DNA of 64,000 nucleotides from Hymenobacter glacialis (GCF_001816165.1 NZ_MDZC01000101.1:62001-126000); one strand, 5' to 3'; numbered from the stretch's first letter, positions 1-9,031 are shown. Translations and numbers: made by a program. Notes: generated by a model not told the origin, from the sequence alone.

Positions 1-1
1 G

Positions 2-979
2 GAGGAAAAGCTCATCGGCAACCAGAAGTCTAATGTGCGCATCGGCATTGTGCAGTGGCAGATGCGGGCTACCACCAGCCTGGAAGACCTGCTGCAGCAG
101 ATTGAGTTTTTCGTGGACACGGTGAGCGGCTACAAGTCGGACTGCGTGATGTTCCCCGAGTTTTTCAACGCCCCGCTCATGGCACTGACGAATGAGGACT
201 CGCCGGCCGTGGCCATTCGGGCCATGGCGGCGTTCACGGAGCCCATCAAGGCCAAGATGATGGAGCTGGCCGTGAGCTACAACATCAACATCGTGGCCGG
301 CTCGATGCCGGTGTACGAGAACGAGAAGCTGCACAACGTGGCCTACCTCTGCCGCCGCGACGGCACCGTGGACGAGCAGTACAAGCTGCACGTGACGCCC
401 GACGAGGCCAGCTACTGGGGCATGCGCGGCGGCGACAAGCTCAAGAGCTTCGACACCGACTTTGGCCGCATCGGCATTCTGGTGTGCTACGACGTGGAGT
501 TCCCGGAGCTGGCCCGCATGCTGAGCGACGAGGGCGTGAAAATCCTGTTTGTGCCCTTCTGGACCGACACCAAGAATGCCTACCAGCGCGTGCGCATCTG
601 CGCCCAGGCCCGCGCCATTGAGAACGAGTGCTACGTGGCCATCACCGGTTCGGTGGGCAACCTGCCGCGCGTGGAGAACATGGACATTCAGTACTCGCAG
701 AGTGCCGTGTTCAGCCCCTCCGACTTTGCCTTCCCGCACGACGCCATCGTGGCCGAGGCCACGCCCAACACGGAAATGACCCTCATTGCCGACCTTGACC
801 TGGACCTGCTCAAGGACTTGAACACCAGCGGCGCCGTGCGCAACCTGCGCGACCGCCGGAAGGACTTGTACTCGCTGGGCTGGACCATTAAGAAAACCGA
901 GCGCGACGACGAGCTGCTGGAGCAGGGCGCCGAACGCCTGCCCCGCAGCAGCCGCCGCAAGGCCATTGCCGCTGGCTAA
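2..979 (+). CDS. Carbon-nitrogen hydrolase (nitrilase family), 5' end outside window
   Basis: Hydrolase of the nitrilase superfamily, which cleaves non-peptide C-N bonds. The catalytic triad is visible: Glu in FPEFF, Lys in QYKLHV and Cys in LVCYDVEFPE, at about residues 42, 117 and 151 counted from the GTG at 35. That GTG has no recognisable upstream signal, and the same frame stays open to the window edge (EEKLIGNQKSN precedes it), so I treat the gene as truncated on the left. In many Bacteroidota this domain is the C-terminal half of a roughly 510-residue protein with an N-terminal GNAT acetyltransferase, and the linker-like residues before the domain fit that. The substrate is unknown. 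A strong terminator follows the stop codon. Confidence 0.85.
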   Translation, partial: EEKLIGNQKSNVRIGIVQWQMRATTSLEDLLQQIEFFVDTVSGYKSDCVMFPEFFNAPLMALTNEDSPAVAIRAMAAFTEPIKAKMMELAVSYNINIVAGSMPVYENEKLHNVAYLCRRDGTVDEQYKLHVTPDEASYWGMRGGDKLKSFDTDFGRIGILVCYDVEFPELARMLSDEGVKILFVPFWTDTKNAYQRVRICAQARAIENECYVAITGSVGNLPRVENMDIQYSQSAVFSPSDFAFPHDAIVAEATPNTEMTLIADLDLDLLKDLNTSGAVRNLRDRRKDLYSLGWTIKKTERDDELLEQGAERLPRSSRRKAIAAG

Positions 980-1011
980 GGCTCACAACCTGCCAGCCTT
1001 TGCCTGTGCCG

Positions 1012-1058
1012 GCAAAAAAGAACGCCCCGGAGCTGTGCTGCGGGTCGTTCTTTTTTGC
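1012..1058 (+). terminator. Intrinsic terminator, probably bidirectional
   Basis: Perfect inverted repeat GCAAAAAAGAACG / CGTTCTTTTTTGC separated by about 20 bases, with A and T tracts on both sides. It lies just after the nitrilase gene and would end that transcript. Confidence 0.8.
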
Positions 1059-1157
1059 ATAAACCAACTTCGATAGAAACCCTGATTGAGCGGCTATATT
1101 AGCGGCTTGCACTTCTACCCCAACCGGCCGGCTGGCTGCGTTGCCTACCGTTTTTCC

Positions 1158-1868
1158 GTGAAAACACCCTTCGTTATACTTACCGTTTTTTGCCTGTGGG
1201 CAACCAGTAGCCACGCACAGAAAAAGTCTGCCAAAGCGGGCGCTCCCGTGCAGTCTAAACTGGAGAAAGGCACCACCGGACCCGATGGCAACCGGGTGGG
1301 AAAATGGAATTTCTACAACCGCAAGGAAGAGTTGGAGCTGACCGTTGACTACGATTCGAGCCGCGTTTCCTTTATGCAAGAAGATACGACGCGTTACCTG
1401 GTGCAAGTGGGGGAAGAATGGCAGCCCAAACGCCTGGCGCGGGCGCCGCGCCCGATGGGCAGCGCCGACCATCGCCTGGCAACCCTGCAAGGCGCGTTGC
1501 GCTACCCCGTGAGCGCCCTTATGGGGCAGCAGCAAGGCACCATGCTGCTGTCCTACATTGTAGACCCCAACGGCCACACCCGCGATTACGTGGTTGAAAA
1601 GAGCGTGAGTACTGCTTGCAACAACGAGGTGTGGCGGGCCTTACAGACGCTGCCCGATAACTGGATACCCGCAATTTACCAAGGCCGCCCGGTGGCCGCG
1701 CGCTTCTATTTGACCGTTAAATTTCAGATAATGAGTTCGGCAGAATGGCGCAGATTCAAAGAGGAGTACGAGGGCCGCGGCCAGTCGCCCGCCAGCGCTG
1801 CCAAAGTTGCTGCTGCCCCGTCGCCTCACTATGTTCAGGAGGTAGTTATAACTGCTGTTGCTCAATAA
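1158..1868 (+). CDS. Secreted protein with TonB C-terminal-like domain
   Basis: About 236 residues. The first 20 or so residues (VKTPFVILTV through the SSHAQ cleavage-like end) are a signal peptide, so I start at the GTG at 1158; a TTG at 1086 would put 24 polar residues in front of the signal peptide. Next is a G-x-RVGKWNFYN segment like the repeat-type domains often seen in Bacteroidota envelope proteins. The C-terminal half (RYPVSALMGQQQGTMLLSYIVDPNG to ARFYLTVKFQI) matches the TonB C-terminal fold, including the YP, G-x-M and F/Y-x-L-x-V-x-F positions. There is no N-terminal TonB membrane anchor and no ExbB/ExbD neighbour, so it is probably a periplasmic TonB-like protein rather than a true energy transducer. 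Confidence 0.65.
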   Translation: MKTPFVILTVFCLWATSSHAQKKSAKAGAPVQSKLEKGTTGPDGNRVGKWNFYNRKEELELTVDYDSSRVSFMQEDTTRYLVQVGEEWQPKRLARAPRPMGSADHRLATLQGALRYPVSALMGQQQGTMLLSYIVDPNGHTRDYVVEKSVSTACNNEVWRALQTLPDNWIPAIYQGRPVAARFYLTVKFQIMSSAEWRRFKEEYEGRGQSPASAAKVAAAPSPHYVQEVVITAVAQ

Positions 1869-1935
1869 AGAGGCAAAGGCCAACCCGATTCAGACAGGTT
1901 GGCGTGCTGCTTTTGGGCGCGGCTGCTAGCCGAAC

Positions 1936-1973
1936 CCCGCTTCCGGCTGTTTACACGGGGAGCGGGCTTTTTT
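1936..1973 (+). terminator. Probable intrinsic terminator
   Basis: CCCGCT pairs with AGCGGG (1936-1941 with 1961-1966), followed by CTTTTTTG. It lies between the TonB-like gene and the dehydrogenase gene. Confidence 0.5.
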
Positions 1974-2024
1974 GCGTAAACTTCGGCCCCACTACTTCTT
2001 TCAGCAACTCCCCCAAACACTCTT

Positions 2025-2738
2025 ATGCGCGTACTCATCACCGGAGCCAACCGGGGCCTGGGCCTCGAACTCGTTTGCCAGTACCTGGAGCGCGGCGACC
2101 ATGTTTTTGCCGCCAGCCGCCACCCCGCCGATGCCGTTGAGCTGCAGCGGCTGCACCAGCAGTACGCCGACCGCCTCGTGCTGCTGGCGCTCGACGTTAC
2201 CTCGGCGGCTTCCATTGCGGCCGCGGTGCAAGCGGTGAACAACGCCACCGATGCCCTCGACCTGCTCATCAATAACGCCGGCGTGTACCCCAACGCGGGC
2301 TCCGGCGATGCCCACCAGCGCCTGGGCCAGCTCACGCACGAAGATGCCATCGAGACCATGCAGGTGAACGCCATTGGGCCGCTGCTGGTGTCGCAGGCGC
2401 TGCTGCCGCTGCTGCGCGCCGGACGCAAGGGCCGCATCATCAGCATGTCGTCGGGCCAGGGCTCCCTCACCTGGAAGGCCACCGGCGACCCCTACCACTA
2501 CAGCGCCAGCAAGGCCGCCCTGAACATGTACATGCGCAGCCTGGCCGCCGAAATCGGCCACATGGGTCTGATTTCGGTGATTGTGGACCCCGGCTGGATG
2601 CGCACCGACATGGGCGGCAACCACGCCACCCAGGAACCTGCCGACTCGGCCCGCGGCATCATTCGCCTGGCCGAGCAGCTGCACGCCGAAGAAAACGGCA
2701 GCTTCGTGACCTGGCAGGGTCAGCCCGTGCCCTGGTAA
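2025..2738 (+). CDS. Short-chain dehydrogenase/reductase (SDR), C-factor-like
   Basis: Classical SDR of 237 residues, the usual length. The nucleotide-binding motif TGANRGLG is at residues 6-13, followed by the NNAG structural motif at about 84-87, the catalytic Ser region ISMSSGQGS, and YSASK carrying catalytic Tyr and Lys. It should be a cytosolic NAD(P)H-dependent oxidoreductase; the substrate cannot be read from the sequence. The overall pattern (TGANRGLG start, PGWMRTDMGG near the end) resembles the CsgA/C-factor and sniffer subgroup. It stands alone between two terminators. Confidence 0.85.
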   Translation: MRVLITGANRGLGLELVCQYLERGDHVFAASRHPADAVELQRLHQQYADRLVLLALDVTSAASIAAAVQAVNNATDALDLLINNAGVYPNAGSGDAHQRLGQLTHEDAIETMQVNAIGPLLVSQALLPLLRAGRKGRIISMSSGQGSLTWKATGDPYHYSASKAALNMYMRSLAAEIGHMGLISVIVDPGWMRTDMGGNHATQEPADSARGIIRLAEQLHAEENGSFVTWQGQPVPW

Positions 2739-2779
2739 GCCCCGATAGGCACATTTTGGTGCTATCGCCCAATTGATAA

Positions 2780-2819
2780 AAGAAGCCCGCCCGGTTGAGT
2801 AATCACCGGCGGGCTTCTT
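2780..2819 (+). terminator. Intrinsic terminator of SDR gene
   Basis: AAGAAGCCCGCC pairs with GGCGGGCTTCTT around a short loop, about 40 bases after the SDR stop codon. Confidence 0.75.
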
Positions 2820-3173
2820 CGTTTACGGGCCATTTTTTTGCCCGGTGCCAGCGGGGCCACGGGTAGCGCGCGCTCACTTCGGCACCTGCGAGCAGCGGCC
2901 CGCTGGCGCTACTGCTGCCCGTGACGCAAACGGTGCTGGGACACGCATGCCCTTCTTATGGCCGGCAATCCATCATCCACTGTATAGGTCCTGATTTTTA
3001 TACGATAGGTATAATTAAAAAGGAAGTTATTTAATCATCTGATTTATAGTCTTTTGAATAACAATCAGTTAATTTGATATGCATTTATTTTAATTAAATG
3101 ATGCTGATAGCCTTATTGCGCCATTACATTAGCGCAAATTGTATAAATCATTTTTCATTTACCAGTCAATAAC
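2820..3173 (+). promoter_or_regulatory. Leader/promoter region of first susC, with palindrome
   Basis: Gene-free and abruptly AT-rich from about 2985 to 3173, as expected for a promoter and untranslated leader. I find no perfect TAnnTTTG element. A spaced palindrome TTGCGC (3116-3121) / GCGCAA (3132-3137) lies about 37 bases before the susC start and could be an operator or a small mRNA hairpin. The part from 2820 to 2985 is GC-rich and shows nothing I recognise. Confidence 0.4.
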
Positions 3174-6100
3174 ATGAGAGGAAGAATTCTACTGTTTTTG
3201 TTGATGGTCTTCGCCGTTATGGCCCACGACCTACAGGCACAGGACAGGACGGTGTCAGGCACCGTGCTGGGCTCTGATGGCACGGCCATACCGGGCGCCA
3301 CTGTTATTGTGAAGGGCACCAAGCTGGGCGCTTCCACCGACCCCGACGGCAAGTTCTCGCTCTCGGTGCCGACCACGGCCAGCGCGCTGGTGTTTTCCTA
3401 CGTGGGCTACGACAGCAAGGAAGTGGCCATCGGCAACCAGTCGACCATCAACGTGAGCCTGAAGGTGAACACCACCGGCCTCGACGAAGTGGTGGTGGTG
3501 GGCTACGGCACGCAGGCCCGGCGCGACCTCACGGGCAGCGTGGCGTCCATCAGCGGCAAGGAAATAGCCACGGCGCCGGTGCAAAGCTTCGACCAGGCTT
3601 TGCAGGGCCGCGCTTCGGGCGTGAACATCACCACCCCCAACGGCGTGCTCAACAACCCGCCCGTGGTGCGGGTGCGCGGCGTGAACTCCATCACCCTGAG
3701 CTCGGAGCCGCTGTATGTGATTGACGGCATTCCGGCCTTTAGCGGCAACAGCTCGGCGGTGGGCAGTGTGCCCAACAACCCGCTGGGCAACGTGAACCCA
3801 AGCGACATTGAGAGCATTGACGTGCTGAAAGACGCCTCGGCCACGGCCATTTACGGCTCGCGGGCCGCGGGCGGCGTGATACTGGTAACCACCAAAAAGG
3901 GCAAGAAAGGCCAGAGCCGGGTTTCGCTCGATTCGTGGGCGGGCTGGTCGCGGCCGGTGCGTCTGTTCGACGTGCTTAACGCCGAGCAGTACATCGGCAT
4001 CAAGAACGAAGCGGTGCGCAACCTCAACGCCAACCGCATTGCGCTGGGCCAGACCGGGACCAACGTGGAAGGATTTAAGCCTTACCTCGATGCCAGCGGC
4101 AACCCCGTGGACACCGATTGGTACGACTACATCTACCGCACGGGCTTTTCTACTTCCAACACGCTCAATTTCTCGGGCGGCACCGAAAAAACCAGCTACT
4201 ACACCTCCGTGGGCTATACCAACCAAAATGGCATGCTGGAGGAAAACGAGTTTCGGCGCATTTCGGCGCGCCTCAACCTCGACCACAAGCTGTTCCGCAA
4301 CGTGAGCATTGGCACGCGGGTGGGCTACTCCAACAGCCGCAACCAAGCGCCCAACTCCGGCTCCACGGCCGGTGGCGCGTTTGGCACGGCCGGCCTGGGG
4401 CGCCTGCCCCTGGTGCTGCCGCCCAACGTGCCCGCACGCAACCCCGACGGCACTTACAACACCAGCGGCGCCGGCATCGGGCCGGGGTCCAACCTGGAGC
4501 CTACCTCCTCCACCGGAGCCCGGCTGGGCATTAATTACTACAACCCGCTGGTGGATTTGGAAAACAACTACTTCACCTCCGAAGGCAACGAGATTCAAGG
4601 CAGCGTGTACGCCAGCTGGGAAATTGTGAAGGGCCTGACCGCCCGCACCAGCTACGGCATCAACAACATCCTGTTTGAAGACAAGTCCTTCAACACGCCC
4701 CTGGCCGGCGACGGTTTCTCCACGGTGGGCTCGGCGTCCAATTTCAACCGGGTGAACATGCGCTGGAACTGGCAAAACACGGTGCAGTACGACCGCACCC
4801 TGGGCGAGAAGCACAACGTGTCGCTGCTGGTAGGCAACGAGCAGCAGCACACCCAAACGGAGCGCTGGGGCGCCACCCGCACCGGCGTGGCCGATGCATT
4901 CCTGACCAACTACCAGGGCACCTACACCAACATTGCCGCAGCCGGCAACTTTCAGGGCGAAAACTACCTGCTCTCCTACTTTGGGCGTTTGAACTACGAT
5001 TTTGGCAAGAAGTACCTGGCCTCGCTCAACTTCCGGCGCGACGGATATTCGGCCTGGGCCAACAAATGGGGCAACTTCTACGGCGCTTCGCTGGGCTACA
5101 TCCTATCGGAGGAGGAGTTCTGGAAAAATGGGCCCTTGACCTCGGCGGTGAACTTCCTGAAATTTACGGGCAGCTACGGCGAAGTGGGCAACAGCCAGGG
5201 CGTGGACGACTTCGCTTCGCTGCTGACTTACGAAAACAACCTGTACGGCGACAACGCCACGCTGTACTTCAGCAACCCCGGCAGCCCGCTGCTTACCTGG
5301 GAAACCAGCAAGAAATCCGACCTCGGCCTCACGTTCGGCCTGTTCGGCGACCGGGTGACGGGCGACCTGACCTACTACCGCAACCTGGTAGACGGCCTGA
5401 TTCTGCGCGTGCCCCAGGCCCCTTCCAAGGGCATTCCCGGCGCCGGCCCCGGCGACGTGGGCAACGTGAACAACAACTCCTACCTGGCCAACGTGGGCTC
5501 GATGCGCAACACCGGCATTGAGTTGAACCTGCGGGCCTCGCCCGTGCAAACCACCAACTTCACCTGGACCGTGAGCGGCAACTTCACCACCCTCAAAAAC
5601 CGGGTGCTGAGCCTGGCTACTGAAGGCCAGCGCATTGGCACAGCCACGTCGCTGGAAACCGTGAACTACACGCAGGTGGGTCGCTCGGTGGGCGAGCTGC
5701 TGGCCGTGCCCTCGCTGGGCGTGAACCCGGCCAACGGCCGGCGCATCATTCAGAAAGCCGACGGCACGGTGGCGCAGTACAACCACCTGGGCGGCGGCTG
5801 GACGGACCGCGCCACGGGCCTGGCCACCGCCGCGCCCAACCAGCTGGTGGACGGCGTTTACTACGGCCCCACGCTGCCCACCTACTACGGCGGCTTCGAC
5901 AACACCTTCCGCTACCGCAGCTTCGACCTGGGCGTGTTCATCCAGTATTCGGGCGGCAACTACATCTACAACGGTACCAAAGCCGGCCTGCACGACCAGC
6001 GCTTCTGGAACAACGCCGTGGACATTCTGGACCGCTGGACGGAGTCGAACACCAGCGGCTCCTGGCCGCGCGTGGTGTACGGCGACAACGTGTCCAACGG

Positions 6101-6386
6101 CTCGGCTCTGGTCATGTCGAACAACGTGGAAAAGGGCGACTTCGCCCGCCTGCGCAACGTGGCACTGGGCTACAGCGTGAAGCCCAGCTTCCTGACCACC
6201 TACAACATTGCCAGCCTGCGCATTTACGCCCAGGTGCAGAACGCCGCCCTCATCACGGGCTATTCCGGCATCGACCCGGAGATTTCCACCAACTCGGGCA
6301 CCACGGCCAACACCGGCGCCGGCGTCGACCGCAACTCGGTGGGCCAGGCACGCACCTACACCGTGGGCTTCAACATTGGTTTCTAA
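3174..6386 (+). CDS. SusC/RagA-type TonB-dependent outer-membrane transporter
   Basis: 1070 residues, typical SusC length. A signal peptide ends near HDLQAQ. Next is a carboxypeptidase-regulatory-like beta-sandwich (VSGTVLGSDGTAIPGATV, residues 26-105), then a TonB box region (LDEVVVVGYGTQ), the plug domain with the SusC signature (DVLKDASATAIYGSRAAGGVILVTTKKG) at about residues 215-245, and a long beta-barrel ending in an aromatic residue (FNIGF). It imports a ligand handed over by its SusD partner using TonB energy. The partner starts 13 bases downstream. No adjacent sigma/anti-sigma pair or dedicated hydrolase was seen, so the ligand is unknown. Confidence 0.95.
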   Translation: MRGRILLFLLMVFAVMAHDLQAQDRTVSGTVLGSDGTAIPGATVIVKGTKLGASTDPDGKFSLSVPTTASALVFSYVGYDSKEVAIGNQSTINVSLKVNTTGLDEVVVVGYGTQARRDLTGSVASISGKEIATAPVQSFDQALQGRASGVNITTPNGVLNNPPVVRVRGVNSITLSSEPLYVIDGIPAFSGNSSAVGSVPNNPLGNVNPSDIESIDVLKDASATAIYGSRAAGGVILVTTKKGKKGQSRVSLDSWAGWSRPVRLFDVLNAEQYIGIKNEAVRNLNANRIALGQTGTNVEGFKPYLDASGNPVDTDWYDYIYRTGFSTSNTLNFSGGTEKTSYYTSVGYTNQNGMLEENEFRRISARLNLDHKLFRNVSIGTRVGYSNSRNQAPNSGSTAGGAFGTAGLGRLPLVLPPNVPARNPDGTYNTSGAGIGPGSNLEPTSSTGARLGINYYNPLVDLENNYFTSEGNEIQGSVYASWEIVKGLTARTSYGINNILFEDKSFNTPLAGDGFSTVGSASNFNRVNMRWNWQNTVQYDRTLGEKHNVSLLVGNEQQHTQTERWGATRTGVADAFLTNYQGTYTNIAAAGNFQGENYLLSYFGRLNYDFGKKYLASLNFRRDGYSAWANKWGNFYGASLGYILSEEEFWKNGPLTSAVNFLKFTGSYGEVGNSQGVDDFASLLTYENNLYGDNATLYFSNPGSPLLTWETSKKSDLGLTFGLFGDRVTGDLTYYRNLVDGLILRVPQAPSKGIPGAGPGDVGNVNNNSYLANVGSMRNTGIELNLRASPVQTTNFTWTVSGNFTTLKNRVLSLATEGQRIGTATSLETVNYTQVGRSVGELLAVPSLGVNPANGRRIIQKADGTVAQYNHLGGGWTDRATGLATAAPNQLVDGVYYGPTLPTYYGGFDNTFRYRSFDLGVFIQYSGGNYIYNGTKAGLHDQRFWNNAVDILDRWTESNTSGSWPRVVYGDNVSNGSALVMSNNVEKGDFARLRNVALGYSVKPSFLTTYNIASLRIYAQVQNAALITGYSGIDPEISTNSGTTANTGAGVDRNSVGQARTYTVGFNIGF

Positions 6387-6399
6387 ACGCGACAGTCCC

Positions 6400-7901
6400 A
6401 TGAAATCATCCATCACCAAGATACTGACCACCGGCCTCTGCGCCGCTACGCTGGCATTCGGAACTTTCTCGTGCCAGAACGATTTGCTGGACCCCGTTCC
6501 CACCACGCTCTACCCCCAGGATATCGTGTTCGATACCCCGGCCCGCGTGCTGCTGCAAGTCAACAACCTGTACGCCTTTGTGAAAGTGGGCACCTTTTTG
6601 GGAGGGCGCGTCCAGGTGTACGGCGACGTGCGCGCCAACGACTTCCTCAACATGCGCAACAACGGCGTGACCGCCCTGGGCGTATGGAACCATACCCTCA
6701 CCGAGCAGTCGCAGAACGACGTAGTTAATACCTGGGCCGCCGGCTACCTGGCCATCAACCAGATTAACGTGTTTCTGGCGGGTCTGGAAACCAACGCGGC
6801 TAAGCTGGGCGCCACACCGTTCCCGGCCAACTACGTTACGACCACGGCCGTGAACTACCAGGCCGAGGCCCGGCTGCTGCGCGCCCTGAGCTACTACTCG
6901 CTGCTGCAGCTCTACGCCCGGCCGTTTATCGACGGCAACGGCAGCAAGCCCGGCCTGCCCCTGCGCCTGAAGGCGGAGGTGGATGGTACCGGCAACGACC
7001 TGGCCCGCAGCTCGGTGGCCGAAGTGTACGCGCAGATTCTGGCCGACCTGAACTTCGCGGAGCTCAACCTGCCCCTCACGCCAGCCACGGGCGTTTCGGC
7101 CGTGACACGGGCGCACCGCAACACGGCCATCGCCCTGAAAACGCGCGTGTACCTGAGCATGGGCCGCTACGACGACGTGATTCGGGAAGCCAACAAGCTG
7201 GTGCCCGCCACGGCGCCCTACGTGGCCCCCACCGGCGTGCGCCACGCCCTCAACCCCTCCATTGCGGCCGTATTTGCGGCGCCGCAGGAAACGTCCGAAA
7301 GCATCCTGAGCTTTCCCTTCACCGCTCAAAATGCCCCCGGCACCCAGAACCAGCTGGCATTCTACTACCGGCCGCGCCCACGGGCAATGGCGAGTACGCC
7401 ATGAACTCAGGGGCCGGTGGCATTCTGACCAACCCCGGTTTCCGGGCCACCGACGTGCGGCGCACGGCCCTGACCACGGCCACGGGCAGCACCATTTACC
7501 TCAATAAGTATCCGAACGGTGCACCGTACATCGACAAAGCCCCGGTGATTCGCTATTCGGAAGTGCTGCTGAGCCTGGCCGAAGCGCGTTTCCGCACGGT
7601 GAGCCCCACCGACCCGCAGGCGGTGGCCTTGCTGAACGCCGTGCTGCAGCGCTCCAACCCCACAACCCCACTGGTGACGTACCCGGTTTCTGCCACCGTC
7701 ACCGATGCCGTGAACGCGGTACTACTGGAACGCCGCATTGAGTTCCTGGGCGAAGGCATTCGCAACATCGACATCATGCGGCTGAACGCCACCATTCCCG
7801 GCAAAGGCACCGTGAGCGAGGTGAAGCCAAGCGACATCCTGTACGTGTGGCCCATTCCAGCCTCCGAGCTGGCTACCAACAAGCTGATGGTTCGCAACTA
7901 G
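6400..7901 (+). pseudogene. SusD/RagB lipoprotein with a single-base frameshift
   Basis: Reading from ATG at 6400, the protein has a lipoprotein signal (FGTFSCQN, lipid on Cys) and the SusD N-terminal tetratrico-like region (LLRALSYYSLLQLYARPF, typical), but the frame stops at 7404 after a nonsense tail. The family sequence continues in the next frame (APTGNGEYAMNSG, then LERRIEFLGEGIRN and the C-terminal ILYVWPIP) to 7901. Adding one base at about 7371-7377, where CCGGCCGCGCCC would become CCGGCCGGCGCCC, restores one frame of 500 residues, the normal SusD length. This is either a recent inactivating deletion or a sequencing error in a GC-rich run. The rest of the gene is intact, which favours a recent event or an error. 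In function it is the surface glycan- or ligand-binding partner of the upstream SusC. Confidence 0.8.
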
Positions 7902-7927
7902 GCATTGGCACTGCCAAAATGCGCAAA

Positions 7928-7964
7928 CAAAAAGCGGCTTGCCAGTTTGGCAAGCCGCTTTTTG
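7928..7964 (+). terminator. Bidirectional intrinsic terminator
   Basis: CAAAAAGCGGCTTGCC and GGCAAGCCGCTTTTTG pair perfectly around a five-base loop. It lies between convergent susD and phhA and can stop transcription from both sides. Confidence 0.9.
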
Positions 7965-8058
7965 TTGTAATAGCACGGCGTGGTTCCGAGGAGCTCAGGC
8001 CGTACCGGGCGATGTGCAGGCAAATGGCACCCTTGCGGAATGCCTCACCAAACCGGAT

Positions 8059-8835
8059 TTAGCCAATGGCAACCGGCCGCTGGGCCAGCAACCGCAGCAG
8101 CTCGGTTTCCAGGGCCGGCACCGAGGCGGCCAGCTGCTCGTAGGATTCGATGATAAAATACACGTCCTGCATGCGGTCTTTCACGTAGGGCGTGGCCAGA
8201 ATATCGGCTACATCGAAAGCCCGACGAGCTGGCTCGTCGCTCAGGCAAAACCGCGTTTCGCCCGCCGAGGACAAAATCCCGGCACCGTAAATGCGCAGGT
8301 TTTCGTCTTCGCGGATGAGGCCAAACTCCACGGTGAACCAGTAGAGGCGCGAGAGCAGCTCCACGGCCAGGGCGTCGTGCAGGTGCTGCAGGGCCAGGGT
8401 ACCCACGGCCTGCAGGAAGTCGGCAAAAAACCGGTCCGTGAGCAGCGGCACGTGCGCAAACACGTCGTGGAACATGTCGGGCTCTTCCAGGTAATCGAGC
8501 TGGGCCGGGGTGCGCAGCCAGGTGGTGGCGGGAAATTGCCGGGAAGCGAGCAGCTCGAAGAAGGTGCGGTCGTCCACGATGCCGGGCACGGCCACCAGGC
8601 TCCAGCCCGTGGCCTGGTCCAGCAAGGGGTTCACCTCGGCGAAATCAGGAATTTTACCGGCTTGAAAATCTACGCGCGGCAGGCCTTCGAGAAACCGGCC
8701 GGAAGCCACAGCGGGCAGCACCTGCATCTGGCGCTCAAACAAAGTGCGCCATACCCACTGGTCGTCGGCGGTGTAGCGGGCGTAATCCTGAACAGTGTCA
8801 ACGGCCGTGGCGGAAGCAATGGGCGTGTGGTTCAT
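8059..8835 (-). CDS. phhA: Phenylalanine 4-monooxygenase (aromatic amino acid hydroxylase)
   Basis: 258 residues, the length of the single-domain bacterial enzymes. It converts L-phenylalanine to L-tyrosine with tetrahydropterin and O2 at a non-heme iron site. The ligands are visible: His123 and His128 in FHDVFAHVP and Glu170 in WFTVEFGLI, with the same spacing as the characterised bacterial enzymes. I start at the ATG at 8835 (MNHTPIAS). The frame stays open upstream to a GTG at 8940, but that stretch contains a transcription terminator and the end of a leader peptide. Because the enzyme makes tyrosine, an upstream leader rich in tyrosine codons is a sensible control; see the leader and terminator entries. 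It is monocistronic and convergent with the susD region. Confidence 0.93.
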   Translation of the reverse strand: MNHTPIASATAVDTVQDYARYTADDQWVWRTLFERQMQVLPAVASGRFLEGLPRVDFQAGKIPDFAEVNPLLDQATGWSLVAVPGIVDDRTFFELLASRQFPATTWLRTPAQLDYLEEPDMFHDVFAHVPLLTDRFFADFLQAVGTLALQHLHDALAVELLSRLYWFTVEFGLIREDENLRIYGAGILSSAGETRFCLSDEPARRAFDVADILATPYVKDRMQDVYFIIESYEQLAASVPALETELLRLLAQRPVAIG

Positions 8836-8867
8836 AAAGAGATAATGGTGATTGGATTTTGTATAAA

Positions 8868-8905
8868 CAAAAAATGCCGGCTTCCGGGTCAGGAAGCGGG
8901 CATTT
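8868..8905 (-). terminator. Leader terminator (attenuator) upstream of phhA
   Basis: On the minus strand, AAATGCCCGCTTCC pairs with GGAAGCCGGCATTT (one mismatch) around CTGACC-like loop bases, followed at once by a T run, TTTTTTGTTT. It sits only about 33 bases before the phhA start codon with no complete gene upstream other than a 28-codon reading frame, so it is placed to abort the phhA transcript. Its 5' arm contains CCGCTTC (8893-8899), complementary to GAAGCGG at 8953-8959 in the leader. Confidence 0.75.
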
Positions 8906-8932
8906 GCAGGGTTGCAAAATGGAGTGCCGGGA

Positions 8933-9019
8933 TTAACCACGCCACACCAGAGCCGCTTCGCACCGGGTTGGTGCGCAGAGGTAATGGCGGTAATAACGGC
9001 GGGCTAAGCGAGCGGACAT
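8933..9019 (-). CDS. Candidate leader peptide with clustered tyrosine codons
   Basis: A 28-codon frame starts at ATG 9019 and ends at TAA 8933-8935, upstream of phhA on the same strand. Codons 8-14 read RYYRHYL, so three of five consecutive codons from 9 to 13 are tyrosine. Six bases after the last one begins a hairpin CGCACC-AACCC-GGTGCG (8975-8959), whose 3' side continues into GAAGCGG, which can instead pair with the terminator arm. This is the layout of ribosome-mediated attenuation: stalling at Tyr codons would cover the first strand, free the second, and block the terminator. The peptide is predicted from layout, not homology. Confidence 0.6.
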   Translation of the reverse strand: MSARLARRYYRHYLCAPTRCEAALVWRG

Positions 9020-9023
9020 GCAA

Positions 9024-9031
9024 CAAAGATA
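9024..9031 (-). promoter_or_regulatory. Possible -7 element for the phhA leader transcript
   Basis: TATCTTTG on the minus strand matches the Bacteroidota -7 consensus TAnnTTTG exactly. It ends only four bases before the leader ATG, so transcription from it would give an almost leaderless message. No good -33 TTG is seen at the usual distance, so this could be chance. Confidence 0.4.

Noticed and set aside
1086..1157. TTG start for the TonB-like protein
   Set aside because: It would place 24 unrelated residues before a clean signal peptide that begins at GTG 1158.
8059..8940. Longer phhA starting at GTG 8940
   Set aside because: The extra 35 codons cover the terminator stem and the leader peptide stop, show no similarity to the hydroxylase N-terminus, and the ATG at 8835 gives the normal length.
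8868..9019. Riboswitch (SAM or other) upstream of phhA
   Set aside because: The segment has a GCAACC but not the rest of a SAM-I core, and the leader peptide with Tyr codons plus strand-swapping explains the structure better.
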